Shown: piece after piece, positions 1-8,549 of the stretch
How positions within the stretch are numbered: the stretch's first letter is position 1
Layout of the letters: every line of letters starts with the position of its first letter
Assembly: GCA_018674655.1 (NCBI GenBank)
Contig: JABGZQ010000020.1
Location: 1 to 34,407, forward strand
DNA from: Fidelibacterota bacterium
GTDB lineage: Bacteria > Fidelibacterota > Marinisomatia > Marinisomatales > TCS55
Direction: 5' to 3'
Length of the DNA: 34,407 nt
Translations under genes and position numbers: made by a program
Notes under the pieces: generated by a model
Seen by the model: the letters and a program-made list of their open reading frames with translations, nothing else
Told to the model about the DNA's origin: nothing
Database searches by the model: none

Positions 1-1
1 C

Positions 2-673
2 CTTGATAAAGCAATTGAAGGGCTTGTGCTTTTTGCATTTAATCAGGGTGAAGTTTGTACATGTCCGTCCAGAGCATTGATTCAAGAAAATATCTATGAC
101 GCTTTTATGGAACGTGCATTAAAACGTATCGAAGCCATTACCATGGGTGATACCCTTGATGGTGGAACCATGATGGGTGCTCAAGCTTCCAATGATCAAT
201 ATCAGAAGATTCTAAATTACATAGATATTGGGAAACAAGAAGGTGCTGAAGTACTCATTGGTGGAGAAGCTTATAATAATGAGGTTTATCCTGACGGGTA
301 CTATATCAAACCAACTGTATTTAAAGGCAATAACAAAATGCGCATTTTCCAAGAAGAAATTTTTGGTCCTGTTTTAGGTGTTACCACCTTTAAAGATGAA
401 GCGGAAGCATTGGAAATTGCCAATGATACCCTTTATGGATTAGGTGCCGGAGTATGGACACGCGATATCCATCAAATGCAATCTATGTCTCGTGGAATAG
501 AAGCGGGACGTGTTTGGTGTAACTGCTATCATGCTTATCCTGCACATGCTTCATTCGGTGGATATAAAAAGTCCGGGATTGGTAGAGAGACTCATAAAAT
601 GATGCTCGATCATTATCGTCATACCAAAAACGTATTGTTGTCCTATGACAAAAATCCATTAGGATTCTTTTAG
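2..673 (+). CDS. Aldehyde dehydrogenase, AldB/ExaC type (3' part only)
   Basis: NAD(P)-dependent aldehyde dehydrogenase that oxidises (acet)aldehyde-type substrates to acids in the cytoplasm. Only the C-terminal half is inside the window; the reading frame is open to the left edge (codons from base 2), so the GTG at 26 is not a real start. The catalytic-loop motif [12 protein letters not shown] is visible, with the nucleophile Cys at codon 56-58. It is followed by the [10 protein letters not shown] motif and a typical end ([13 protein letters not shown], then [14 protein letters not shown]). The VCTCPSR wording is characteristic of the AldB/ExaC subgroup. The neighbour DUF779 is a well-known companion of this subgroup, which supports the assignment. 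A strong terminator follows the stop codon. The substrate cannot be read from the sequence. Confidence 0.93.
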   Translation, partial: LDKAIEGLVLFAFNQGEVCTCPSRALIQENIYDAFMERALKRIEAITMGDTLDGGTMMGAQASNDQYQKILNYIDIGKQEGAEVLIGGEAYNNEVYPDGYYIKPTVFKGNNKMRIFQEEIFGPVLGVTTFKDEAEALEIANDTLYGLGAGVWTRDIHQMQSMSRGIEAGRVWCNCYHAYPAHASFGGYKKSGIGRETHKMMLDHYRHTKNVLLSYDKNPLGFF

Positions 674-686
674 TCCTAACAATCGT

Positions 687-720
687 AAAGGGGCAGTTAT
701 TAACTGCCCCTTTATTTTTT
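687..720 (+). terminator. Strong intrinsic terminator between ALDH and DUF779
   Basis: Arms AAAGGGGCAG and CTGCCCCTTT form a 10-bp perfect stem (extendable to 13 bp) around TTATTAA, followed by ATTTTTT. It lies 14 bp after the ALDH stop and its T-tract ends only 5 bp before the DUF779 ATG, so DUF779 depends on readthrough or on a promoter hidden in or near the hairpin. Confidence 0.9.
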
Positions 721-725
721 AATCA

Positions 726-1097
726 ATGATAACGGAACGAATTAGCGTAACCGAAAAAGCCAAAGCGGTTATAGATCAATTACGGGAGAAACATGGTGAA
801 CTCATGTTTCATCAAAGTGGGGGTTGTTGCGATGGGTCTGCACCCATGTGTTTTGAAAAGGGTGAATTTTTAATAGGCTCCAGAGATTTATGCCTCGGGA
901 CGATTCATGGTTGTGAGTTTTATATGGCTGAAGATCAATTTGAATATTATAAATATTCACATATTACTGTAGATGTTTCCGAAGGACGGGGATCAAGCTT
1001 TTCCTTAGAAATCCCACTTGGATTAAGGTTTATGGCCGTATCTCGAATCTTAACGGATACAGAATGTGAACTCTTGAAACCACCGAAATACCAATAA
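726..1097 (+). CDS. DUF779 family protein, companion of aldehyde dehydrogenase
   Basis: Member of DUF779, a small soluble family usually encoded next to AldB/ExaC-type aldehyde dehydrogenases; its biochemical role is not established. The 123-residue length is normal for the family. The diagnostic motif FHQSGGCCDGSAPMC covers residues 28-42, with Cys34, Cys35 and Cys42; Cys56 and Cys63 follow. The cysteine-rich patch suggests metal or thiol chemistry, which is inference. The ATG at 726 fits family N termini, but no Shine-Dalgarno sequence precedes it because the terminator T-tract occupies that place. It converges with the acyl-CoA ligase, with only 9 bp between the stop codons. Confidence 0.9.
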   Translation: MITERISVTEKAKAVIDQLREKHGELMFHQSGGCCDGSAPMCFEKGEFLIGSRDLCLGTIHGCEFYMAEDQFEYYKYSHITVDVSEGRGSSFSLEIPLGLRFMAVSRILTDTECELLKPPKYQ

Positions 1098-1108
1098 CTC
1101 GGTTTTTT
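1082..1108 (+). terminator. Weak terminator overlapping the DUF779 stop
   Basis: ACCGA (1082-1086) and TCGGT (1099-1103) can pair, followed by a run of T (1103-1108). The stem is only 5 bp with a 12-nt loop, so this is a tentative call. It overlaps the 3' end of the convergent ligase gene. Confidence 0.4.
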
Positions 1109-2945
1109 AGCCTGAATACATCCCATCCAGCAAATCTTGATATCGCTGCGTCACTATTTTTCGTCGAACCTTCATCGTTGGTGTTAATTCATCTTTATCC
1201 TGATCAAAATCTTCTTCTAATATTTTAAATTTTTTGATCGTTTCATAGCTGGGAAGCTCTCGATTCAATGCAGATATCTCGTGATGAATAAGATCAATAA
1301 TTTCTTTTTTCTTAGTTAAATCGCCCAAGTCCTGATAGAGAATTTTTCGATCTCGAGCAAACTTTGCAAGTTCATCTTCATCCATTGTAATTAATGCAGT
1401 CAAATAGGCCCTTTTATCTCCATACACCATGGATTGGCTGATATAAGGACTTGTCTTTAGTAAATTTTCTATATTTTGGGGAGCCACATTCTTACCACCT
1501 GCTGTAATAATCAAATCTTTTTTCCGATCGGTAATAAATAAATATCCTTCCTTGTCAATGTGACCAACATCTCCCGTTTGAAGCCACTCAATATCATTTT
1601 CATCTTTTATCAATAATTCATCTGTGGCATCCTGATTGTGATAATATCCTTCAATATTTTGAGGGCCAAGACAACAGATTTCTCCATCATCTGCAATTTT
1701 TACTTCCGTACCAGGAAATATTTGCCCAACAGATCCAATTTTTATCTGTCCGATTTTGTTAGATGAAATCACACCGGTGGTCTCTGTCATTCCATAGACT
1801 TCATAAATGTCTAAGCCAACCTTATGAAAAAAGTGAATAATGTTGGGAGAAATGGGCGCAGCTCCAGAAATCATAAATCTGATTTTTCCTCCAAAAATGT
1901 CTTGAATCTTCTGGAAAATAAGGAAATGGGCAATACGGTGTTTTACCCAGAGAAATGGCGTTGGTGATTCTCCTTTATCTTTTTTCTCAATAAAAGCACC
2001 ACCCACTTTTATTGCCCAATTAAATATCGTTTTTTGAATCCAGGATGCATCTTTAATTCCAGTAGAAATTTTAGCATAAAACTTTTCGAAAACTCTGGGT
2101 GTGCCAAACATGATTGTGGGACCGGTTTGTCTTAGGTTCGCAGGCATATCTTCCAAACTTTCAGCAAAAACGGTCTCATTCCCAATGTACAATTTCATAA
2201 AATGCCCTAAGTCCCGTTCTGCAATATGTGCCAGGGGTAAATAGGCAATACCCAAATCTTTTCGCGTCACGTTGAACATTGGTTTCAAATGTTGAACCAC
2301 GGAAAATACATTACGGCTATTAATCATGCCAGCTTTGGGGTGCCCTGTGGTACCCGATGTATAAATGAAACTGATTAAATCTTCAGGGTCTCCTTTTTGT
2401 AATGCTTCGGTATAATGATCTGGGTTCTCTTTTCCATAATAAATACCGTCCTCCCTGAATGATGATAGTGATTTAACATTGAGAATGTTTTTCGGTAAGT
2501 ACTTATCAAAAACAATGGCCTGTTTAATATCTGGGAGCCTGTCCCAAATTTCTAATAGTTTATCCAATTGTTCCTGATCTTCTAAAAAAATGAATTTTGA
2601 TTCACTATGATCAGCGATATAGTGAACTTGTTCCTCGGTATTGGAATGGTAAATTGGTGCTGTAACACCGCCAATAGACATGATGGCTAAATCAACCACA
2701 ACCCATTCAAATCGAGTCTGGCTAATGATGGAAACTTTATCTCCACGATTAATGCCAGCCTTTATCAATGCATTTGCTATGTCTCGAACCCAAGCGCCAT
2801 ATTGATTCCATGTGACCGATTCCCAAATGCCTTTCTGCTTCCACCAGGTTGTAATATCTTGGCCATAATTATCTACATTATACCAAAATAGTTTTGGAAC
2901 TGTATTATGTACTGACAGATTTGGATTGCTCAACTGCCACTCCAT
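1107..2945 (-). CDS. Long-chain fatty acid-CoA ligase (AMP-forming)
   Basis: ANL-superfamily enzyme that activates a carboxylic acid with ATP to an acyl-adenylate and transfers it to CoA. It has 612 residues, normal for long-chain FadD15/ACSBG-like ligases. The P-loop motif YTSGTTGHPKAG is at about 195-206, YGMTETTG at 384-391, the hinge region TGDVGHIDKEGYLFITDRKK at about 457-476, and the A10 lysine motif ELTPTMKVRRK near the C terminus, so all catalytic elements appear intact. It is the last gene of the LIV-type transporter operon and its ATG overlaps the LivF stop by 16 bp, suggesting coupled translation. This context suggests that the transporter may import the ligase substrate. The exact acid is unknown. 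Confidence 0.95.
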   Translation of the reverse strand: MEWQLSNPNLSVHNTVPKLFWYNVDNYGQDITTWWKQKGIWESVTWNQYGAWVRDIANALIKAGINRGDKVSIISQTRFEWVVVDLAIMSIGGVTAPIYHSNTEEQVHYIADHSESKFIFLEDQEQLDKLLEIWDRLPDIKQAIVFDKYLPKNILNVKSLSSFREDGIYYGKENPDHYTEALQKGDPEDLISFIYTSGTTGHPKAGMINSRNVFSVVQHLKPMFNVTRKDLGIAYLPLAHIAERDLGHFMKLYIGNETVFAESLEDMPANLRQTGPTIMFGTPRVFEKFYAKISTGIKDASWIQKTIFNWAIKVGGAFIEKKDKGESPTPFLWVKHRIAHFLIFQKIQDIFGGKIRFMISGAAPISPNIIHFFHKVGLDIYEVYGMTETTGVISSNKIGQIKIGSVGQIFPGTEVKIADDGEICCLGPQNIEGYYHNQDATDELLIKDENDIEWLQTGDVGHIDKEGYLFITDRKKDLIITAGGKNVAPQNIENLLKTSPYISQSMVYGDKRAYLTALITMDEDELAKFARDRKILYQDLGDLTKKKEIIDLIHHEISALNRELPSYETIKKFKILEEDFDQDKDELTPTMKVRRKIVTQRYQDLLDGMYSG

Positions 2946-3673
2946 AATTTTGCTCTTCGTACATACTTCCCCTCGCCCAAATACATTTCTCTTACTTTTT
3001 CTTCTTCGTATAGCTCATCATATGTACCACTCAAAAATATTTTTCCCGATGTAAGCACATATCCATAATCTGCAATTTTTAGAGCATGGTTCACATTTTG
3101 TTCAACCAATAAAATGGTGACTCCAGATTGATGAAGTTCTTTAATCGTACTAAAAATATCTTGTACAAGTAGTGGCGATAATCCTAATGAAGGTTCGTCC
3201 AACAAAAGTATTTTTGGTTTAATCATTAGCGCGCGAGAAATTGCCAACATCTGCTGCTCGCCACCACTCATGGTTCCAGCCCGTTGAGCTTTTCGTTTAT
3301 CCAAAATAGGAAAATGGCGAAATGCTTCTTTCATTCTTTCATGGAGTAATTCTTTTTCTTTTATCAAAAATCCACCCATAAGTAAATTTTCTTCAACCGA
3401 CAACTCCGGAAATATTCGTCTCCATTCTGGTACATGGCTAATGCCCATTTTTACAATGTCTTCCGGATTTTTTCTGTCGATTCTCCTGTCTTCAAAGTGA
3501 ATCGTTCCATATTCTGGTTCAACCAACCCGCTAATGGTCTTTAGAATTGTACTTTTCCCGGCACCATTTGCTCCCAATATAGTCACCAATTGCCCTTCTT
3601 TTACCTCTAAAGAAACACCATGCAATGCTTTCACTTTTCCATAATAAGTTTCGACTCCAATAAGCTTAAGCAT
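2930..3673 (-). CDS. livF: LivF-like ABC transporter ATPase
   Basis: Second ATP-binding subunit of a branched-chain-amino-acid-type (HAAT) importer. It is 247 residues from the ATG at 3673, which has GGGAG about 10 bases upstream; a longer open frame to 3739 would run into the livG gene and adds no family-like sequence. Walker A GANGAGKST is at 34-42, signature MSGGEQQ from 135, and Walker B KILLLDEPS at about 154-162. The H-loop position reads LVEQN, as is usual in LivF. VPEWRRIFPELSVEENL is the LivF-type Q-loop region. The start overlaps the LivG stop by 8 bp and its stop overlaps the ligase start, so the three genes form one translational unit. Confidence 0.95.
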   Translation of the reverse strand: MLKLIGVETYYGKVKALHGVSLEVKEGQLVTILGANGAGKSTILKTISGLVEPEYGTIHFEDRRIDRKNPEDIVKMGISHVPEWRRIFPELSVEENLLMGGFLIKEKELLHERMKEAFRHFPILDKRKAQRAGTMSGGEQQMLAISRALMIKPKILLLDEPSLGLSPLLVQDIFSTIKELHQSGVTILLVEQNVNHALKIADYGYVLTSGKIFLSGTYDELYEEEKVREMYLGEGKYVRRAKLWSGS

Positions 3674-4427
3674 CTGCAGGGTCTCCCAAAAATGCTTTGA
3701 TAACATCAGGATGATTTTTGACTTCTTCTGGTTCGCCAATAGCTAATATATTTCCTGAATCCAATACACAAATTCGATCGGAGATACTCATGACTAAACT
3801 CATATCATGTTCTACAACCAACACTGTAATACCCAAATCATCTCGTATTTCTGTAATAATTTTAGCTATTTCATAAGTCTCTTGGTCGTTCATCCCTGCA
3901 GCCGGTTCGTCCATGAGGATTAATTTAGGTTTGGCCACAAGGGCTCGAGCTATTTCTGTAAGCTTTTGAATACCAAAAGGTTGGCCAATCATATATTTAC
4001 TTTCATAATTAGCGATACCTAATAAATCCAAGATTTCCAATCCCATTGCTTCTTCTTTTTGTCGCTGTTTTCTGCTCAACCATCGTTGAATAGTAGATCG
4101 ATTATCTATCCTATGATGTGCGCCCAATAGAATATTATCTAAAATAGTCATAAATGGAACATTTTGTATATTTTGAAATGTACGTGCAATTCCAGCATTC
4201 ATTATTTGATGTGGTTGCATTTTTAATAAATTATGGCCCTCAAAAACAATCTGCCCTTTTTGAGGGTCATTAAATCGATTTATACAATTAAACAATGTTG
4301 ACTTCCCTGATCCATTTGGTCCAATCAAAGAAAATATTTCACCTTTATCTACATTAAAAGACACATCATCTAATGCCACAACACCAGAAAATTGCATATG
4401 CAAATTTTTTATAGTTAATTCTGTCAT
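3666..4427 (-). CDS. livG: LivG-like ABC transporter ATPase
   Basis: First ATP-binding subunit of the HAAT importer, 253 residues, with the typical LivG start TELTIKNLHMQFSGVVALDDVSF. Walker A GPNGSGKST is at 36-44, the Q-loop region ARTFQNIQ at about 81-88, Walker B KLILMDEPAAGMN, and H-loop VVEHDMS. The signature region reads QPFGIQKLTEIARAL; family members usually carry a YGQQR-type motif there, so it is somewhat divergent. The ATG lies directly after a terminator hairpin that separates it from the binding-protein gene. The G-run of the hairpin's 3' arm is the only SD-like sequence and would be sequestered when the hairpin forms. Confidence 0.94.
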   Translation of the reverse strand: MTELTIKNLHMQFSGVVALDDVSFNVDKGEIFSLIGPNGSGKSTLFNCINRFNDPQKGQIVFEGHNLLKMQPHQIMNAGIARTFQNIQNVPFMTILDNILLGAHHRIDNRSTIQRWLSRKQRQKEEAMGLEILDLLGIANYESKYMIGQPFGIQKLTEIARALVAKPKLILMDEPAAGMNDQETYEIAKIITEIRDDLGITVLVVEHDMSLVMSISDRICVLDSGNILAIGEPEEVKNHPDVIKAFLGDPADA

Positions 4428-4430
4428 AAC

Positions 4431-4464
4431 AAAAAAAGCCCCCGGAAAATTACCGAGGGCTTTT
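4431..4464 (-). terminator. Internal terminator/attenuator between binding protein and livG
   Basis: Read on the minus strand: AAAAGCCCTCGG, loop TAATTTT, CCGGGGGCTTTTTTT. The stem is about 11 bp with one T-G wobble and is followed by a T-tract. It sits 14 bp after the binding-protein stop and its T-tract ends 3 bp before the livG ATG. Partial termination here would give more binding protein than ATPase. Confidence 0.85.
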
Positions 4465-4477
4465 CATTTGAATAATT

Positions 4478-5644
4478 TTAATCAATCCAATCTGTAATAA
4501 CTGTTTGAACGCCATCTTTAACTTGAACTAAGATGACAGATTCAGTTCCAGCGTGATCTTTTGAATTGTAAGTGATAGGAGGGAATGCCCCTGAATCCCA
4601 CTTATTTAAAGTTTCCAAACCATTAATTAATCGTTCACGAGTTAGATTTTTTCCTGCTCGTTTTAATCCTTCTACGAGTACTTTTGCTGTAATATATCCA
4701 TAAAAATGGTACATCCCCATATAGGCTTTAGGGACTTCATATTGGGCACATAGCTCTCGATATTTGACAGCGGAAGACGCATCGGAATTCCATAAATTTG
4801 CAAAATTTGCAGAAATGAATCCTTCACCTGCAGGACCTGCAGCCAGTGAAACACGGTGGTCCATAGTTGGGCTCGTTCCAAAAAATTTAGGAGAATATCC
4901 CATCGCAGCAGCGGTTTTCATCACGATGATAGGTTCCTTTACTACGCCAGCAATTATGACATGAGTAGCACCGCCTTTAATCATATTTCCAACCTGTCCA
5001 GCAAAATCAGTTGCACCACGCTGATAGGCCTCTTTCTGGATAGAAATACCTTGACTGGCTTCAGCTTCTGAAGCTCCTTTTAGTACATTTTCACCATAAT
5101 CATCATCTTGATAAATTATTCCAATTTTAGCATTGGCATTATCTTTTAGAATATAATCTACAAGAATAACCATTTGTTTATCATAGCCAGTATCTGTATG
5201 GAAAATCAAATTTCCTGCAGGGCGAGTCATGTCAGACATTGTGCCTGATTGAGTTGCTGGTGCAATAAGAGGTGTTCCGGTTTCAGCCAAAATTGGTCGA
5301 AGCGCTTCACATGGCGATGTACCTATCACGTGATAAAGACAAAACACCTGATCTTTTTCAATAAGTTTCTTTGCCGCAACGACTGCTTTCTGAGGGTTGT
5401 ATTGATGGTCTTCAACCAACATTTTTATTTTGCGCCCGTGGACACCACCAGCTTCATTGATATATCGAAAATATACATTTGAACCTGAAGGTAAAACGGC
5501 ACCCAATTCTTTCATCGGGCCACTTAGATCTTGGATATTCCCAATGATGATTTCAGTATCCGTCACACCAGGTGTCGGTGCCTGTTTGCCACATCCGACA
5601 AAAACCAAGCCCAGCATGATAAATAATCCTATTATTTTTTTCAT
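4478..5644 (-). CDS. LIV-type substrate-binding lipoprotein (Peripla_BP_6)
   Basis: Extracytoplasmic receptor of the HAAT ABC importer, 388 residues. The signal peptide MKKIIGLFIMLGLVFVGC has a lipobox with Cys18, so a membrane-anchored periplasmic lipoprotein is expected. The mature part starts with TDTEIIIGNIQDLSGPMKELG and shows the type-I binding-protein pattern (INEAGGVHGRKIKMLVEDHQYNP region, then the IGIIYQDDDYG strand) typical of LivJ/LivK. A clear AGGAG precedes the ATG. Members of this family bind amino acids but also aromatic or fatty carboxylates and amides, so the ligand should not be assumed to be leucine. It lies between livM and livG in the same operon. Confidence 0.93.
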   Translation of the reverse strand: MKKIIGLFIMLGLVFVGCGKQAPTPGVTDTEIIIGNIQDLSGPMKELGAVLPSGSNVYFRYINEAGGVHGRKIKMLVEDHQYNPQKAVVAAKKLIEKDQVFCLYHVIGTSPCEALRPILAETGTPLIAPATQSGTMSDMTRPAGNLIFHTDTGYDKQMVILVDYILKDNANAKIGIIYQDDDYGENVLKGASEAEASQGISIQKEAYQRGATDFAGQVGNMIKGGATHVIIAGVVKEPIIVMKTAAAMGYSPKFFGTSPTMDHRVSLAAGPAGEGFISANFANLWNSDASSAVKYRELCAQYEVPKAYMGMYHFYGYITAKVLVEGLKRAGKNLTRERLINGLETLNKWDSGAFPPITYNSKDHAGTESVILVQVKDGVQTVITDWID

Positions 5645-5668
5645 GATGATTCTCCTTTTTTTATTAAT

Positions 5669-6700
5669 TTATGTGAAACGCTTTCGCGGGTTAAATGGAA
5701 ATATTTTCCAGTAAATTCTTAGTTTTAACCACATACCATATAATCCCATGGGTTGGAATATAATAAACAAAAACATTATAAGACCAAAAATGAGTGACTG
5801 AATATCCCCAGCATTTGTATTCATAAAAGAGTGTATCCAATCTTCAATCATAGGCACATATAAATTATCGAGTAATACGATAAATAAAGTACCTAAAACT
5901 GCACCATAAATTGAACCGGCACCCCCAACCAAAACCATTATAATAAAATAAATGGATAGTAACATATCAAAATGATCGGTTGAAATAAAGTGGCTTGTAT
6001 GGGCAAATAGAACACCTGCAAATCCTGCAAAAAGTCCAGAAATAAAAAATGCCAACATTTTATACTTTGCCAAATTAATACCGGATGCTTCCGCTGCTTG
6101 TTCTGAATCTCGGATAGCCATAAAGGCGCGACCAATCTTTGATTTAGCCAACCGTCTTCCCGCAAATATAGCTAAGATTACACATGTATAAATTAAATAA
6201 TAGTTGTCCCAATCTGACTTAATTGTATACCCAAATAATACCGGAGATGAAACATCAAGACCGCCGGCACCGTGAGTCCATTCGCGAAATGCAATGATAA
6301 GGCGCTTAACGATAAAACCAAAACCCATAGTTGTCAAGCCTAGATACATTCCAGTTATCCGAAGTGCAGGAAATCCAATAACAAATCCGAACAATCCGGC
6401 AATTAAAGGGGAAATAATTAATGATATGAAAAAAGAGATACCTGCTTGGTCAACCAATATAGCTGAAGTATAAGCTCCAATGGCTAAAAATGCACCATGT
6501 CCCAAAGAAATAAGGCCCGTATATCCGCTCAGTAAATCGAGACCAACAGTAAGAATGATATAAATCCCAGCCATATTCAATACAAATAAATAATATTTGT
6601 AACTGAAAGTTGCAGATTGAAGTAAAAATGGAAGCAATAAAACAAACCCAATTAGCAAGGGTATCCAATATAAATTTTCGTCTTCGTATCGGCCCTTCAT
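5669..6700 (-). CDS. livM: LivM-like ABC transporter permease
   Basis: Inner-membrane permease subunit of the HAAT importer, 343 residues from the ATG at 6700. A longer open frame to 6775 lies inside livH and has no family likeness. The LivM hallmark GYTGLISLGHGAFLAIGAYT is near residue 60-80, followed by the conserved EAA-like loop AKSKIGRAFMAIRDSEQAAE and the GGAGSIYGAVLGT helix. About nine to ten hydrophobic segments are visible. The ATG shares its A with the TAA stop of livH (TAATG), the standard signature of coupled translation. The binding-protein gene follows after 24 bp. Confidence 0.94.
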   Translation of the reverse strand: MKGRYEDENLYWIPLLIGFVLLLPFLLQSATFSYKYYLFVLNMAGIYIILTVGLDLLSGYTGLISLGHGAFLAIGAYTSAILVDQAGISFFISLIISPLIAGLFGFVIGFPALRITGMYLGLTTMGFGFIVKRLIIAFREWTHGAGGLDVSSPVLFGYTIKSDWDNYYLIYTCVILAIFAGRRLAKSKIGRAFMAIRDSEQAAEASGINLAKYKMLAFFISGLFAGFAGVLFAHTSHFISTDHFDMLLSIYFIIMVLVGGAGSIYGAVLGTLFIVLLDNLYVPMIEDWIHSFMNTNAGDIQSLIFGLIMFLFIIFQPMGLYGMWLKLRIYWKIFPFNPRKRFT

Positions 6701-7629
6701 TATACTTTCTTCACTTTTTCTACACCAAATAGGCCATCTGGTTTTACCATCAATACTGCAATCAAAACAATCCAAACAATAATATCATTGATTTCTTTAA
6801 TCCATTCAAAGTGGAATGATAATGTCCCCATACTCACCGTCTCAATCACACCCAGAATAATACCGCCTACAATGGCACCACCTATAGATCCAAACCCACC
6901 TAAGACTGCGGCAGGAAATGCTTTTAAACCTAAAAACCCCATAGAAGTATCTAATAAGGACATTCTCGGTGCAAGTAAAATTCCACTTATAGTTGCAACT
7001 ATTGCTGAAAAAATCCAAACCAAAGCATGAACTCTATTTACGGGGATACCCATCAACTGGGCTGCAATTGGATCTTCAGATGTAGCTTGCATGGCTATGC
7101 CCCATCGTGTTTTATTAAAAAAATAATAAAATAATGAAACTAGAATTATTGCACTTCCAATAATAAAAATATCCAATATTGAAATAACTATACCACCAAT
7201 TTTAATCACGTTTTCTCCGAAGGGTGATACAGGTAACAAACTCATAGGCCCGGCAATCATTGCCACAATTGCACGAAGAATTATGGATAAACTGATTGTG
7301 GCCATTATAACAGAAAAAATGGGTTCATCCTTTAAAGGCCGGTTTATCACAAAATCTAATATCCAGCCAAAGGCAACTGCAAAAATAATACTTCCTATTA
7401 ATGCAACAAAAAATATCCATAACGATGACTCGCCTGCTGACGAAATAAATTGAGTTACGAAGAAAAAATTGACAAATGCCCCGACCATCATCAATTCACC
7501 CTGTGCAAAGTTTACAACTTCAGTCGCTTTATATATTAGGGTAAACCCCAATGCAATTAGAGCGTAAATGCTTCCAAGTGCAATACCACTAATAACTTCT
7601 TGGCTGATATCTGTAAATAATGAAATCAT
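6700..7629 (-). CDS. livH: LivH-like ABC transporter permease
   Basis: First permease of the HAAT importer, 309 residues, first gene of the transporter operon. The LivH signature GIALGSIYALIALGFTLIYK (residues about 15-34), with NFAQGELMMVGAF just after, is clear. The loop RWGIAMQATSEDPIAAQLMG and the helix FPAAVLGGFGSIGGAIVGG are the usual permease-ATPase contact and glycine-rich elements. No strong Shine-Dalgarno sequence is visible before the ATG. The TetR gene lies upstream on the same strand with a short ORF between, so the regulator may control this operon, although it is not divergent from it. Confidence 0.94.
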   Translation of the reverse strand: MISLFTDISQEVISGIALGSIYALIALGFTLIYKATEVVNFAQGELMMVGAFVNFFFVTQFISSAGESSLWIFFVALIGSIIFAVAFGWILDFVINRPLKDEPIFSVIMATISLSIILRAIVAMIAGPMSLLPVSPFGENVIKIGGIVISILDIFIIGSAIILVSLFYYFFNKTRWGIAMQATSEDPIAAQLMGIPVNRVHALVWIFSAIVATISGILLAPRMSLLDTSMGFLGLKAFPAAVLGGFGSIGGAIVGGIILGVIETVSMGTLSFHFEWIKEINDIIVWIVLIAVLMVKPDGLFGVEKVKKV

Positions 7630-7673
7630 AATTTAAATAAATCGCTTGAATAATGGATGACGCATAGTGAGTA

Positions 7674-7814
7674 TTATAAATTCACAATTAAATGTGGTGC
7701 CCATTTATTTTTCCACGGTTTAGATTCTTCCAATTGATAGGCCAACTTAGCCAACACGGATCCAGATAAAGCAGCTATGGCAGATGATTCTATAAAATCT
7801 TTTCGATTAATCAT
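7674..7814 (-). pseudogene. Short ORF with signal-peptide-like N terminus, possible gene remnant
   Basis: A 46-residue ORF starting MINRKDFIESSAIAALSGSV, preceded by AGGA nine bases before the ATG. The start resembles the Tat-like leaders (RKxF, then a small hydrophobic stretch) of exported sugar-isomerase-like TIM-barrel proteins, and the tail KPWKNKWAPHLIVNL resembles the first strand of such proteins. If so, only the first 46 codons survive. It may equally be an unrelated tiny exported peptide. It fills the otherwise empty gap between the TetR gene and livH. Confidence 0.35.
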
Positions 7815-7918
7815 TAGATGATTTCCTATTTAAATTGGAAGAAATATTAATCATAAATTAATTCAAATTATAATCAAGAGGGGTATTACAAAATACAATT
7901 CACAGAGCAAAGTAAACA

Positions 7919-8533
7919 TTAATGGTTAACATCATTAATACTTTGTATTTGATAAGAATTAAATAAAACATTTAGAACCGTTTCTTTTATTGTATCAGTT
8001 TCAAATCGAGAATCGATTCGTCCTTTAGCCATGGTTGTGATTAATCCATGCAAAACACACCAGCAATAGGTAATTAACAATAGTGGGTTCTGAACTTTAA
8101 CCGAACCATCATCAATTCCTTCCTTGACTGTTTCAATTAATACACCGCCTAGAATTCTTTCTTGCTCATAAATTTTTTCTTTTAAATCCACTGAGTTTAA
8201 TTTGAGAGAATACATGACATAATAATAACCAGGGTTATCAAAGGCAAAGTCTATATAATTCCGACAGAATTCTTCAATTCTTTCCAGAGGTGTTATTGGT
8301 TTTGCTGCTGTCTTTTGATCTATTTCGATCAGGATACCGAATCCTTCCTCTATGAGTTTTTCTATGATCGCATTTTTGTTCTCATAATAATAGTATATAG
8401 AAGGTGCCTGACAGTCAAGCTTTGCAGCAAGTTTTCGCATCGATAATCCTTCGTAACCATTATTAATAAGTAATTTTTTAGCGGCCTGCAAAATTTCTTC
8501 CGCTGTTAAATGGATATTTGGTTTTCGGGGCAT
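7919..8533 (-). CDS. TetR family transcriptional regulator (WHG-type C-terminal domain)
   Basis: DNA-binding repressor of 204 residues. The N-terminal TetR helix-turn-helix spans about 10-57 (EILQAAKKLLINNGYEG, then MRKLAAKLDCQAPSIYYYYENK). The C-terminal ligand/dimerisation domain contains CWCVLHGLITTM, resembling the WHG motif of that TetR C-terminal family. A perfect inverted repeat, CTAAC-GGT-GTTAG, begins 16 bp upstream of its ATG, a typical autoregulatory operator position. The nearest downstream genes on the same strand are the short ORF and the LIV/ligase operon, so fatty or carboxylic acid metabolism is a reasonable guess for its regulon. The inducer is unknown. Confidence 0.92.
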   Translation of the reverse strand: MPRKPNIHLTAEEILQAAKKLLINNGYEGLSMRKLAAKLDCQAPSIYYYYENKNAIIEKLIEEGFGILIEIDQKTAAKPITPLERIEEFCRNYIDFAFDNPGYYYVMYSLKLNSVDLKEKIYEQERILGGVLIETVKEGIDDGSVKVQNPLLLITYCWCVLHGLITTMAKGRIDSRFETDTIKETVLNVLFNSYQIQSINDVNH

Positions 8534-8549
8534 TTATATTTATTTCTAT

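Noticed and set aside
2945-3739. Longer LivF start at 3739
   Set aside because: The extra 22 residues lie inside livG and do not look like LivF; the ATG at 3673 has a good SD and family-like start.
6700-6775. Longer LivM start at 6775
   Set aside because: It would sit within livH; TAATG coupling at 6700 and family N termini favour the shorter form.
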